Shown one piece after another: positions 23,050 through 35,149 of a DNA stretch of 64,000 nucleotides. The stretch is from Eremomyces bilateralis CBS 781.70. Lineage: Eukaryota; Ascomycota; Dothideomycetes; Eremomycetales; Eremomycetaceae. The position numbers were made by a program, and so were the translations under genes. The notes beneath the pieces are model-generated. The model searched no databases. It was not told where the DNA came from and saw nothing but the letters and a program-made list of their open reading frames with translations. The stretch is taken from NCBI RefSeq assembly GCF_010015585.1, contig NW_022985068.1:2001911-2065910 (forward strand), written 5' to 3'. Within the stretch, counting starts at the first letter, position 1; each line of letters starts with the position of its first letter.

Positions 23050-23690
23050 GTTGAGAATGTGCCCAGAAAGGTTGACTATGAAACGATGTGACCGAGCGAC
23101 AGGGAACAGAATTCAGACGGAAATGACACAGAGAAACTAATACTTGATATAGGAATGATATAGGAACATTTAAGTATAGAATGGGTGTTCGGCCCAGCAC
23201 CATACCTCCTGGATATTGCTGATCGGATGGGATGCGGGGTATTAGAGGAGTCACCTAGGTCTAATAGATTATAGATCATGGCACGGCTAGGCTTGTATGA
23301 TTAATACCTGAACAGACGATATCGGATGGAGGGGTGAACATCACTGACACACTGTGGAGATTCAATAATTGTAGTTGATTCGGAGGCATAAACAGCATCG
23401 TTTGTGACAATCTTGGGCTTCGCCCAGTCTCTTTGAGTCATTGAGATTGAGTGACGAGTGTCGAGTGTTATGAATGAGTGCACGGGCCGGCTGTCTATAT
23501 TAAAGATTAGTTTAATTTAACGATTCTCGGAAGAGATCTTATCTTCATCTCTTCTGCAACTTATATTCCAATCGGCCAAAAGGCACAGTATTGGCGCACA
23601 GCTGAGGGATCTGCAACGTATATACCACTTCCTATTGTTCTTGCTATTGTTCCTTATAACAATTATTTCCATTCGGTCCAATTCCTTCGG
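23050..23690. other. Upstream region of the monooxygenase gene, no gene seen
   Basis: AT-rich promoter-like DNA with small frames only. Nothing else is recognised. Confidence 0.45.
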
Positions 23691-23697
23691 TTTGAGA

Positions 23698-23980
23698 GTG
23701 GTTTCACTTCGTCCGTTAACACTTTGCCTGTCACAGTCTTGAGCTACGCTCGACTGTTGTGGTAGAGTAGCCATGCGGCTTAAAGAAGAAGAAACGACTT
23801 TCATTGATAAGGGGCCGGGCCCACAGACAGTTGTATATTTACTCCTCAAGAAGAGTTGTTTCTTTCTTCTTTCTATATCAATTCGATAACGATCAAACGC
23901 AACCAAATTCTCTGATTCGAACCGTGACATTGCCCTCAATTATTTCACTGCGTCCGTTGTGACTTTGCCTTCACTTATTT
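23698..23980. repeat. Two copies of a short dispersed repeat also present near 7385
   Basis: The core CGTCCGTT followed by (A/G)(A/T)(C/G)ACTTTGCCT is found at about 23698-23735 and 23936-23976, in the same orientation, each preceded by TTTCA(C). A third copy lies at about 7385-7435, next to repeat copies A and B. The copies may be ends or internal parts of an old element; I see no duplication of target sites. Confidence 0.4.
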
Positions 23981-24329
23981 CATCTTTCCACTCATTGCGA
24001 CACCATAGATAAACGCTATCGACGATAGAGCAGGGCTCGTTGGTTTGATAGAGGTCAAAGAAGACATAGGGTCCAGCAAGTTCGGATTTCTTAGGCTTAT
24101 CCTACGAAGACGAATAGGTCGGCACCGATGATTGAGAGAAGATAGTCCTAGACCGTCATAACCCATGGGACCCATCTAGATCGAACGATGACCCTGGGAA
24201 GCAACTCTGCTTTTCGGCGGCCAGTCTCCGACGTCATGTCTTTTCTAGCGGCGTGGATCAGGAGTCGGTAAGAACCAGGACTGTGCGTATGTACGGATTA
24301 GAACCCGAACTAAACTTATATCTAGATCG

Positions 24330-25367
24330 GACCTTGGGTGCGATGGCTTCTCGAGAAGTGCATGATCCGACGAACCGCCGATTTTCGTGTCGATGGCAAG
24401 CGTATCGGTGACCAGCGGCCAGACATGCGAAAATCTAATCACGATCGATATGACGCCAGCGGAACCCCAGGCATACAACCTTTTATACCAATCGTTGATC
24501 AACCAGCTCTTCAAGCTTAAGGTGGAGGACCCTTAACCCAATCACTACTTGGACTGGTTTTCAATGGTTAATGCACTATACTGCCAAGAATGTGAGGGCG
24601 TTTAAGAAGAAAGATGGAGATGCATGTCAGATGCTAGTAGATGTTCGCAATGCCCAAGTCAAGAAGAAGACTAAGACGATCATTAACCTCCCGGAGCGCA
24701 ACAACTTGCAAGAGACCCTCGAGATCTTCTGTGATGGAGCTCCCAAGCTGCGATATCTGCTACTCCTAATCGTCGACAAGGTAGTGAAGGGCCAGAAGAA
24801 GATGATGATTTGGGTAAATCCCCCAGCCCAGCAGATATGGCTCGAAAAGGTAAATCTTCTGTATATACGTACATACACATATATAATCAAGCGTAGATAT
24901 TGCGAATGGTGGGACTCGATGTACGTAGTTACTCCGTGGACCTCGATGCCGATGCTCGCAGTAACTAGCGGCAGATTTCCACGAAGAGGCCGACGTCTGT
25001 ACTTCCCTCGTCTATAGTTTCCAGATTTCTGCGATGGGGCCAAACCTATACGGACAATGCCATTTCTGCGTCTTCCTGGAGCCAGAGTGCAACCTGCAAG
25101 TAGAAGACCAAGCTCTCCACCGACTTGTCTGTGCGGAGAAGAACACTGGGTGCAGCTGGTCCGCTTACTTACCCATGACAGTTTCAATACTCAGCAGCAC
25201 GGCAATCAGATCGTAAAGTCCCTGGCAGGGTTGATGGCATCGCTGAACATGCTGGAGTTTGGAGACGAATCCTGACTGTCGATGAGACCCTGGTTGCCAT
25301 CTGGCGGACACTAATGGGCACCCCGGTGGACATCAGCGACGCGATCATGGAAGCATACGAGGCATGA
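24330..25367 (+). pseudogene. Decayed SNF2-family helicase gene (C-terminal part)
   Basis: Consecutive plus-strand frames rebuild a SNF2 helicase C-terminal lobe: WLLEKCMIRRTADFRVDGKR, then TGFQWLMHYTAKN, FCDGAPKLRYLL, KMMIWVNPPAQQIWLEK, an intron-like gap (24850-24896), ILRMVGLDVRSYSVDLD, ADFHEEADVCTSLVYSFQIS, and the motif V-VI region NLYGQCHFCVFLEPECN followed by VEDQALHRLV; it ends at a stop at 25365-25367. The frame is broken at four or more places, including an in-frame stop near 24972 and shifts near 24430, 25140 and 25275. The N-terminal ATPase lobe (Walker A, DEAH) was not found upstream. This looks like a truncated, decayed host-type helicase gene, possibly one member of a multicopy fungal family. 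Confidence 0.75.
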
Positions 25368-26791
25368 ACAGCATCATTGACCATCAATATATGAATTGGA
25401 GAATGTTTTCCTAGGCCGGATTGATTTGGTTTGAGTTCCGATTACCTCATCGCATGCTACTAAGCCCTGTAGATGGCCTGCGAAGCTTAGCAAGATACCG
25501 CCTCCGCATCTGTCCAGGCTATGAAGACAGCCTCCAAATCGGGTGGTCGGATGGCATTACAGTACCACGGTGCGGATCTCAAGGGCACTCAATTCTATGT
25601 GGATGGGACAGACTAGGTGAAGAGACTGGTATCAAGTTGTCTGAAATGTATCATGCAGGCGTCGCTCCAAACCAGTTCCGGTCAAGGGTAGCCTTCACTT
25701 CCAATTGGGAGAGGATCGGAGGCATGCTTGCGGCGATGTGACTCCGAGGAGGCGGAAGAAGAACGGCATTAACAAGGCAGATCCATACGCACGACTTTGA
25801 CGTGGAAGTAAAAACACAGTTATGACGGTGAAGTGATGAAATAATGAAATTGGTGAAGGACTGAAGGAGGACAAGGCATATTTGAGTTTGAAGGGACATG
25901 GGATGGTGGCGGAGCGGAGGGACTCTCTATGGAGTAGGGAGTACCTGCTGTGGCTGTGCCAGACCCTGGGGCTGCGTCGGCCGGGGGGGTTCGCAGCACC
26001 CGGGACTCGAGAACCCAAGAACGGAAGACCACAGCGCCGCGATCTGGTCCACCACCGTCCAAGAGTGATCAGTAAGGGACTTCCTGTTACCATGGTCCAG
26101 GTACGTTTAAGGGTCGGATCCCCAGATTCTGCTTCATCACTTCGGACACGCTAAATATCCGAGTTTGTTAATTGTCATCACTGTAGCAAATGAATGAAGT
26201 ACCTATTGAATTGGATTAGAATTTCGATGGGTGCTACTGTGCTACCACTGCTAGTCTGCTACAAAGTTGCAACTGTAGCTGCCACTGCCACTGCAACTGC
26301 AACCTCTACAAGGCGACAAGGCGGCAAGGCATATCGGAAATCCACCTCGCACTCGTCTCACCACAGCCAATCACCAGTCACCAGTCACCTCTCAACTCTC
26401 ACCTTTCACCTCTCCACATTCCCCGACCCTCCACGTACCTCTACCGCTTCTACCGCTCTACAATCACACTCCACCCTCCGCTCCTTCCCACGGGCTTTCT
26501 TCAACTCTGCACCTGTTCATTCAACTAATCTTTCAACGTTCTGTTCCGCTCGCTTTGAAATTCCCAATTAGGAAATGTTGAATCGACCTTTTTCTACCTT
26601 CGCTTCCATCCCAACCTTGGACTTTCCCTCCCAACGCCTTCCCATGACCACCACCACCACACCATCTCCCGCTTCCACATCTGACCTCGACTCTCCCGAC
26701 CCTTCCTGATTTGCGCAACTCATTGACCATCTCCATCAAGGGCTCTCCGCCTCGAGAAAGTGCTCCGACACTGGTCTACCGGCTTATCAAT
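25368..26791. other. Intergenic region: anonymous frame, then leader of the Rho GEF gene
   Basis: A plus-strand frame at 25421-25741 has no ATG-supported family and may be a further remnant of the helicase gene. From about 26340 to 26790 the plus strand is pyrimidine-rich (CCTCTCAACTCTCACC and similar), like a fungal leader. A small hexanucleotide-like run of GCCACT/GCAACT lies at about 26267-26306. Confidence 0.45.
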
Positions 26792-29700
26792 ATGGCGCAT
26801 AACCAGAACGGTCACTACTACTACCATCAACCACCGCCGTCGCAGCCCTACCCGACTCAATATTCGGACAGCGATAATGCGGACAACTCTCATCCCGGAC
26901 TCTACGGTGCAGGCGTCGCACCACATGGCTCGAATACCCCATACTCGGCCACATCCAATGTACCGGAACGGACCAGAAGTGTGGCCGCTCGACAGAACGA
27001 CGAACTGTTCATCGGATCACCGATGAACCCATCAGCATCCCCCACCAGACAATCGTCGAGTGCGGGATACCCATCTTCGAACCCACAGCCGGCCTACAAC
27101 CCCCAGAACTACGCAAATCCCCCTCCCACACCCCCAGTTCATGGAAATAACTTTTACTCGCATTCCTCTGCGGAAGGCAGGCCGAGGGCCCCAAGTTCTG
27201 GCGGTCATTCGCAGTATAACCCTGCTGACTATGCGGACCCGAACATCCAACGCCATTCGAGTGTCGCGTATCCTGCCGGGGCATATGGCCCTTCTTCCTC
27301 ATATGCGATCCCTTCTCCACCGGTCCATCAATATTCCTTCGCACGAACGCAGTCAACCCATCCTTTCCGACAATCCACACTCCCTTATCCCTCACAGACC
27401 ACGGCGACCGGCGGGGATCGTTCCGCGTACACCCCCCCCGCCCCTCCTCCGCTTCCGATGTTAGCATCCTCTCCAGATGAACATATTGACGTCAATAGCC
27501 GATTCTCTCAACGACAGCAGCACCCAGTTCCTCGCCACAATTCAGAACCGTATCGTTCCCAAATCCAACCATCGCCTCTTCCTTCCACCCTACCGCTTCG
27601 GCATCCGTCCAACGGTCAATCCGACCGCTTCACCCCATCGCCTTACGCATCCACGGGCCACTCATCACCACAACGGCAAGAGTCGCTACGACACCCACAA
27701 TTACGACCGCTGCCAGGACCGCCCATTGAACCGGACCAGACATACCCGGCGAATGGGCTTCCTTACGATCAGAACGAGGGGTCGCAGGATCGTCTTTTCG
27801 ATGAAGTGGAAGAGGCCATGAATATGCACACGGGAGTACGGAGTCCTCGCATCGAACTGACCGAATCTCAGTCCCACGGATTGCACGGCAGCGAGACGTT
27901 GACTCGGCGCAGCACGAATGGCCACTTGACACCGGAGGTGGGACGCCCGGCTTACAGCGATGAAAGTGACGCGGAGGCGGTTGGTGGCCTGGAAGCGATG
28001 CGGCTTGCCGACGAACAAGACCAGCGAGACGAATACCGACGCCGAAGCGGACAAAGCACATTGTTTGGCACCTACGCGGCACCAGCAGGTCCACAGCCGT
28101 CGCAGCCCCAGGACATTCCCAGTGATAGCGATGGCGTCGGCATCGATCTGATGTCCTACGGTGGAACCTTCCAACCCTCGGTATCATACGGGGGTGATCC
28201 GGGCCAGTTGGCTGCCCGGCAGTCTTCACTGCGGACCGTTGAGAGTCGAAATGGAGGTCTTTCTTCTTCCGGATCTCAACGACGGTCGGAAACGAGTGAC
28301 GCCGAGACCCTGTACGAGAACGAAGTCTACGGTGGTCCATACGCGAGAGTGGACGCTTTCGGGACGGGAGGTTTGGCCGAACCTTCCGCACAGCGACGAC
28401 GCCTGAGTTATGATGAAGGAGATGAATCAAATTTCCTCAACGACGGCGGCCTCGCACCGGGAGATCCTCCGGACTTATTCTATCATCCCGGGATGTCGAA
28501 CCACCGCCCTCTGCCCCTACCTCCACCTGGCGAGGCTCTCCCCGGTGGAACTGCACCATACCCAATGGAATGGAATCAAGGCGGTAACCTGACATTTCCA
28601 TCATACCCCCAAGGACCGGAAGCGCCTCCCCCAACCGTGCTTAGCCCAATCACTGCTGGAGTCGGTTTGCAACCTGGAAGGGCCATATCCCTCATATCAC
28701 ACTCCAACACCGCTCAAACACCCGCACCGATACGATCCAAGACCGACGCTGAATACCGGTCCCAGCGCCAGCAGGCCGGGAAACCAGTGCCTGGCGATAG
28801 CAGCGGGAATACGACCGCAAGTGCCAGTGCGGTAGCTCTCGATTTACCCACATTGCCGATCGCCCGCCGCTTTAATCCTTCCAAACTGAGTACGACCGAT
28901 TTCAAGCGGTGCCCAGAGCCATGGGCGTTGAGCTCGATTATATCGTGGCTCAAATTCATGACCGAAGGCGAAAACGAGCTCAAGAAAGGTCCGATTGTCG
29001 AAGGCCTGGTCGCTCTGTTCACACACAAGGTTCCGACGATGAACATCGCTGATGCGGAGACCCTCAGTACAACGGTCGTCCAGAACATGTTCCAAGCCGG
29101 TGTTCTGGAGAGGGAAGAGGAATGGCTGAAGTTTAGTTCGGAGTCCATGACCGGCGTCATCTTCCAGTTATCCGGGGCCGGTTGTTACGCTTCGAAACTG
29201 CATGAATCCAACGCCAGCGGTCGTTGTTACTCGCACCATTGCCAACGGACGCTAAAAAAGATCGATCTCAATAAGCAATCCGTTTTGAAGCCGACCGACG
29301 ACTGGGCAACGTACTACAAGATCAAGAAAGAGGATGTCGAGGGCGTCTCGTCGAAAGAGGTCGAACGACAGAACATCCTTCACGAGATCGTGCAAAAGGA
29401 AGAAGGCTTTATGGATCAATTGGATGTGCTCCGAATTCTCTACCGCGATACGTTACAGACGTCCAACCCACCTTCGATCGAACCGAAACGCCTGAAGAAA
29501 TTCCTCCATGCGGTGTTTGGTAAAGTCGACGCCGTTAAGAAAGCCAACGAGGAGTTCCTTCTCCCGCAGATGAAGTATCGTCAACACGAGCAGGGACCTT
29601 GGATGGTGGGGTTCAGTGACATCTTCCGCGAATGGATCCGGAAAGCCAAGGTGGCCTACACGGAGTACGCCGCGGCCTTCCCTCATGCGACATTCTTGGT

Positions 29701-31869
29701 CCGGCAAGAAATGGAGCGCAACATCCCTTTCCGGATGTTCATCGATCGCGCTCGGAGCGATCCTCGCTCCAACAAACTCGCTTGGGATACGTACCTGAAG
29801 GCTCCTATTACACGCCTTCAGCACTACGGGTTGCTACTGGACACGGTGCTCAAGAAAACCATCCAAGATTCGGACGAGAAGCGAAACTTGATCGTGGCAA
29901 TCGACGAGATCAAAGCGGTTACCCACGAGTGCGACGCCAAAGTGGCGGAAATGAGCCGGAAAGTGGATTTGACCGATTTGCAGAGCAAGTTAAAGTTGAG
30001 ACAGGGCATGCAACGCGTGGAGTTGAATCTCGACCATCTCGGCCGCGAACTCATCTTCAAAGGAGACCTGCAGCGGTTGGGGACCACGAAATTTTCTCTG
30101 CTGGAGACGCATGCATTGCTGTTCGACCATTTCCTCGTGTTGGCGAAATCCGTGACGGAGAGAGAAGGGGATGCGAAATCGGAAAAGTACGACGTCTCGC
30201 GACTGGTAAGTACTTCATCCACCCATTTGAACTCTGTTAATCAAATTTCAGCCCATCCCTATGGACTTGCTGCTATTAGAAAGCCGAGACGATGATCCTG
30301 TGATCAAATCGACTGTCAGAGGCATTGCTGCGGTAGCGCCACGAGTCGCACCGGCTCTAGAACCACGATCCAGCCGTACATCATCGCATCAAAGCCCTGG
30401 TCCTGGGAGCATCACTCATACCAATACCAACGTGTCGGTGGCTTCGTCGTCTTCGAGTTCTTCTAACAAGACCATGGTACCAAACCCGGTTATCGATCCC
30501 AAGGAAGACAAAATCTTGTACCCGTTCCGAATCAAGCATCTCGGTAAGGATACCTATACTCTATTTGCACCCACGTTGCAGAACCGGGACGAATGGTGCG
30601 ATCGAATCATCGAGGCAAAAACGCGACATGCGACCGCGTTATTCGCACAGAATGCCGAGCCTTTCAAACTGAGAGTGATGGCGGATGCGGCATTTGCGCA
30701 CGATTCCACCGTCGTGGGACAGAAGACCATTGTCATCCAGGGAACACCGCTTGACCGGGCGGTACGAGAAGTGGAAAATACGTTTGTCAGCGCCGGCCGA
30801 CCGTCGCCCATCTGCAGAGCCAAGGTCAATTGCGCCACAAGCTTCACGCAAGGAAAGAAGCCCATGCTCGCCGTCGGCACGGATATCGGCGTTTTCATAT
30901 CGGAGATGAACAATCCGCGAGGCTGGATGAAGGTAAGGTTCAAACCGCAACACATCGTGGCAACACTAACGAATCCAGGCAATCACCGCGCTCAAGGTAG
31001 CACAGATTGCCGTGCTCGAAGAGTTCGGACTCTTCCTACTCATCTCGGACAAATCCCTCATCGCATATCATCTCGACGTCGTATGCCCTTTGAATGGCGG
31101 ATCGACGGGCGATTCTGCGCGAAAGGCTCCTCTGAAACTCTCGGGTAGCCGCGACGTGGGTTTCTTCGCTACTGGGCGAATGAAAGACCGTGTTCTCGTC
31201 TTCTACAAGAAACGCGAAGGCCTCTCCTCGACGTTCAAGGTCCTTGAACCCATCTATCAGAAAGCCAGTGAGAAGAAGATGCGTGGGTTTATGAGGTCTG
31301 GCCGGACCGAGTTTTTCCGCGAGTTCGACGAGTTCTACATCCCGACCGAATGCATGGGCATCAGCCTCTACAACACCTCCCTTGCCGTCTCCACCCTTCG
31401 CGGCTTCGAAATCCTGACACTTGACAAGAAGCAGCCATGGAGTGTCCCGGATCTCCGACAACCGCACGTCGCGACCATCGCGCAACGATTGGCTAGTCAA
31501 ACGCCGCTCGGCATGTTCCGACTTTCCGACCAAGATTTCCTTCTTTGCTACGAAGAGTGTGCGGTGTACGTCAACAAGCATGGCGACATTTCCCGCAGTG
31601 TGATCATGGAATTCGTCGGCAAAGCACGCAGCGCGGCGCTGCATGGTCCATACATCCTCTTGTTCGACCAGGATTTCGTCGAGATCCGCAACGCGCAGGA
31701 TGGCAGATTGAGGCAGGTCATCGCCGGACGCGACGTCAAATGTCTGGACGACGGACGTAGCGGGAGCAGCCAGGGATCGCGGACGATCAAGGTGAGCATG
31801 CAGCATCCGGAGGAGCAGCGGAGCCAGATCGTGGTGGAGTTGGTCGTGAACGAGAGCTTGAAGGAGTGA
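26792..31869 (+). CDS. ROM2: Rho1 guanine-nucleotide exchange factor (Rom2/RomA type)
   Basis: Activates the Rho1 GTPase at the plasma membrane and so feeds the Pkc1 cell-wall-integrity cascade. Exons are 26792-30205, 30252-30932 and 30979-31869; both introns are 46 nt. The product is 1661 aa. Residues 1-700 are low-complexity Pro/Ser/Gln/Tyr-rich. A DEP domain follows at about 705-790 (ALSSIISWLKFMTEGENEL, later SMTGVIFQLSG). The RhoGEF (DH) domain is at about 857-1060, starting ERQNILHEIVQKEEGFMDQL and including KAPITRLQHYGLLLD, the conserved nucleotide-exchange helix. A PH domain comes next, interrupted by a Ser-rich insert (ASSSSSSSNK). A CNH (citron homology) domain at about 1320-1640 ends the protein. 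This order, DEP-DH-PH-CNH, is that of fungal Rom1/2. The ATG at 26792 begins the Gln/Tyr-rich MAHNQNGHYYYH, and the frame upstream lacks another ATG. Confidence 0.94.
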
Positions 31870-34800
31870 ACATGGAACATACCAAATGGGGTATTGTTGA
31901 TGGCCTTGGGTTTTCGTTGATTGGCCGGCGGTCTGCTTTTGTTTCCTGGAAACCAGGAGACTTTGCCATGGTATTGGTCCTTGGCCTTGGGCGAATAATG
32001 ATCATTGATGGTCTGAAACGAGGTCATGGCATGTTTATTCGCGCATATTCCGCACTTAGGATGCCCCGGTGCATACGAATGACCATGGGGGTATGGATCC
32101 TTTCTGCACCGTGTCGATTGGGTTATCTACTGCGATCATTCACGGCGCGTGCTTGCTTTCGATCTTTCCTTGGTTAGACGAAGATCTGCGGATCCGATCC
32201 TTGGGGACTCCGAGATCCGGATTGATGCTTACTGGGAAGATCAACATAAGTATTCCGGGACACCGGGGACGTTCTTCCCTTAGATCCTGTACCAGTATTG
32301 AATGTTTTGAACCTTCCAAGGTTACAGTGGATTGTCGATGCATCACAACCACATCCATCACAGCAGAACCCAAGTCAATTCTCCAAGTCCTTCCGGACAA
32401 GCAGAGATGCGCCACGTGATTGGAACGAGGCCCTCTACTTCCACCGACCCGATATGACGACTACAATAGGCACAGACTGGGTGGGCATGGGATAGGTACC
32501 TACTCTATTTCGCGGATTGACGTTGATATCTCTCGGAGCTGACCGAATCGATGTTTCAAGTATGCATACCAAAATCTCCTGTCATTGGTGTGGATAGACT
32601 CGGTTCAGGCCTCCAAGCGATCTTTCGGCGAAATGGATACAAATCAAAGTATGAGGCCAAGAGCCCCTCGGCCAAGGGTAAGCTTGGCAAACGTGGGGCC
32701 ATTTAAAAATGTAACGTCCTATTTGGACGTTCCGTTCTATCTTACATTCTTACATTGTTCTGCCTGTCCGGGGGGCCTAGACATGAAGGGCCAAGGATGG
32801 GTTTGGAAATTTGGAGGACGATCGGTCGACTGAATATCAATGACGACACCACGAGATATCCTCAACGTTTAATTTTCATTCTAGCGAGCTGCGATGTGCG
32901 GTGCATCCTGAATTCGTGATGTCGTGGGCCAAGGCGAACCAGTGGAGCTTGAGACTGTTAAAGATCGGATGAGGCGTTCTTGGCGGCTCGAGTTCGAGCT
33001 TTGGTCTTTGGTGTGCCGAAAGCGCGGCCTGCCTGGCCAAAATGCTCATTGATCAGCCATACAAATTACAATTGAATTGAAAACCTGACTAGTTATGCAC
33101 AGGGCTTACCTACATAGTACATAGCACATAGTATGCACCGCTACTCCCGCTCCGGTTTGTCTCTATTCTCTACGGAGTACTGCTAGTCTGCTACGTACTC
33201 CACATTCCGCAGTCCGCACTGAACACTCTATCGCAACTTCCGGTTTCCCCAACCCATCGGATATGCATGACACAAAGGAATAGTACCAGAGTCCAAAATG
33301 ATCATCAGATTTCAGAGAGTCCGATCTCACCGTGGTCTACCACCGACCTGGGTATTGCGGGTACTTGGGTATTACAGGAAACCAATCAAGGTAACCATGG
33401 GCTGTTGTCCGGCGTCCGGAGTCCTCCGTAAAGGGTACCGAAGTTAAAGAATCAGCGGGAACCGTCGACCGTGGGGACAGGGACACGATTGACAGAATCT
33501 GCTGGTGCTGCTGAGTGTAGTGGCCCAAAGTTGCATGCATCGATTGATAAGAACCCAAGTCCCGGACTCTTTATCTGCCTTTGTGCGGTCATCCGATGCC
33601 GTTTGTTGTGTGAGGCTGTGAGCCCACAGTGTCAGCCGCGCCGCAGCAACGAGGCTTAATGCTTCAAACAGAAGGGAAAATGAAAGGAGTCGAGCCAATG
33701 TCTTCTGATGACCGAATGATACGACGGAAAGGCATGGGGTAAGGTTGAACAAGGTAGAATTAAGAAATGTGTGGAGAAGGTGCCTCTTCCCGCACCCAGG
33801 ATCCCACCCTGCCGTAAATCGTAATTTCCAAGATTCCAAGATATCATAAAGCACATGTAGAGTGATGCAGATCGTATTCATGTCTTATCTTCGAAGTGGC
33901 GTCCTGGCGTTTTCTTAGCAAATGGCCCTTGTGAAGACTCAAGAGTCAAGACGTCCCTGTCTTATGTCTGTGCTTTCGCATTGATCCCAGAGGCCGGAGG
34001 ATTCAGGATAGCCGAGTATGTGTCTACATTCCTAATGAAGTGGTCATCGAATATCTTCGACCACATGCAACTATTCAGAATATGGAAGTTCCATCGCCCA
34101 TCTCCGCCATCCAAGCCAATGGCTATGGGGTAACGGGGATATTTTGCGGATGGTTGCACCGAACGAGGGTTGTTCCGTTGGGTAACCTATCAGCCAAGGC
34201 GTTTTTGTCAGTCTGTCCGTCGCTTGGAAATGGGAAACCAGAAGACTGATCATTGTAGCCAGAACCAGAGGTTTCCCGTCATGACGATCCTTCTAAGTAC
34301 CTAGCATTTTGTTGGATAGCCAACGCTGCCCCGATGATGTATGGAGGATGGTGGTACGGCGGTGCAGATAACAGCATCATCGGGTACATATCGCTCACGC
34401 CCCGCCAAGTCCTTGTCTCTGGTCTAGAAGACCTGAACTGGAGTTCTGGAGATCGACCTGGACCCCCGATCAGTTGGAGACCTGGAGAATAAGAGTTCTA
34501 TCATCACCTCACTCACATTGACCCTTTCTCCAGTTTTCCCTCCACCCTTTCGCCTCTCGCCTCTCGCCTCCTGGAGTATCGCTTGGGATCTAACAGAACG
34601 GTGTGGAGAGTAGTGAATCTCATCTACTACATAGTGCGTCACTACGTACATGGTCTTGAAATCGGTTCACAGTGGATCCCAGTCCATATTTCGTGTTCCA
34701 CCACCACCGAGCTCGTCTTGCGATTTTACTCTTCCAATTCGAAATTCTTCAAGAGTTCACTCTCGAAGTTGCCCAAGTCCCATACCTATACTTCCTTATA

Positions 34801-35149
34801 CCTTCACTTACGGTACGGAATACTGTCTGGTGTACCGCACATCAGCGTGAGAATCTGGTGGTATCGGTTCGCCTGTGGTGCAGCTCCCAGATCAGGACGG
34901 AGTACCCGCGGATCACGATATCAGCTGTAGAGGACGACGGCGAACGATTAATACAATAGTTTTGTCAGTACTCCATACTATTTCTTTCTTCAGCCCCCAG
35001 AACTAGCACATGGTTTACTCTTGTCCCGAATTTCGACTTTGGTGATCGGAAAGCTACAAGCCGATACGAAAGCCAGCACGACTTGCGATTGGTTGGAAAT
35101 TAGCAGCAGACAACTAACAGATTGATATAGAGCTGTCATCTCTCCAACC
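31870..35149. other. Long intergenic region between the Rho GEF and permease genes
   Basis: No gene is supported across 3.3 kb. It contains the Rho GEF 3' region, a CACGTG at 32413-32418, the motif ACGGAGTAC near 33175, a short CGCCTCT triplication near 34552-34570, and one AGATAA (possible GATA-factor site) at 34366-34371 upstream of the permease. Frames such as minus 33881-33444 are unsupported. Confidence 0.45.

Noticed and set aside
24627-25187. Minus-strand frame of 186 codons opposite the SNF2 relic
   Set aside because: The plus-strand frames match a helicase family, so the antisense frame is incidental.
21069-25367. A secondary-metabolite gene cluster around the monooxygenase
   Set aside because: No synthase, transferase, transporter or cluster regulator is adjacent; neighbours are repeats and a decayed helicase.
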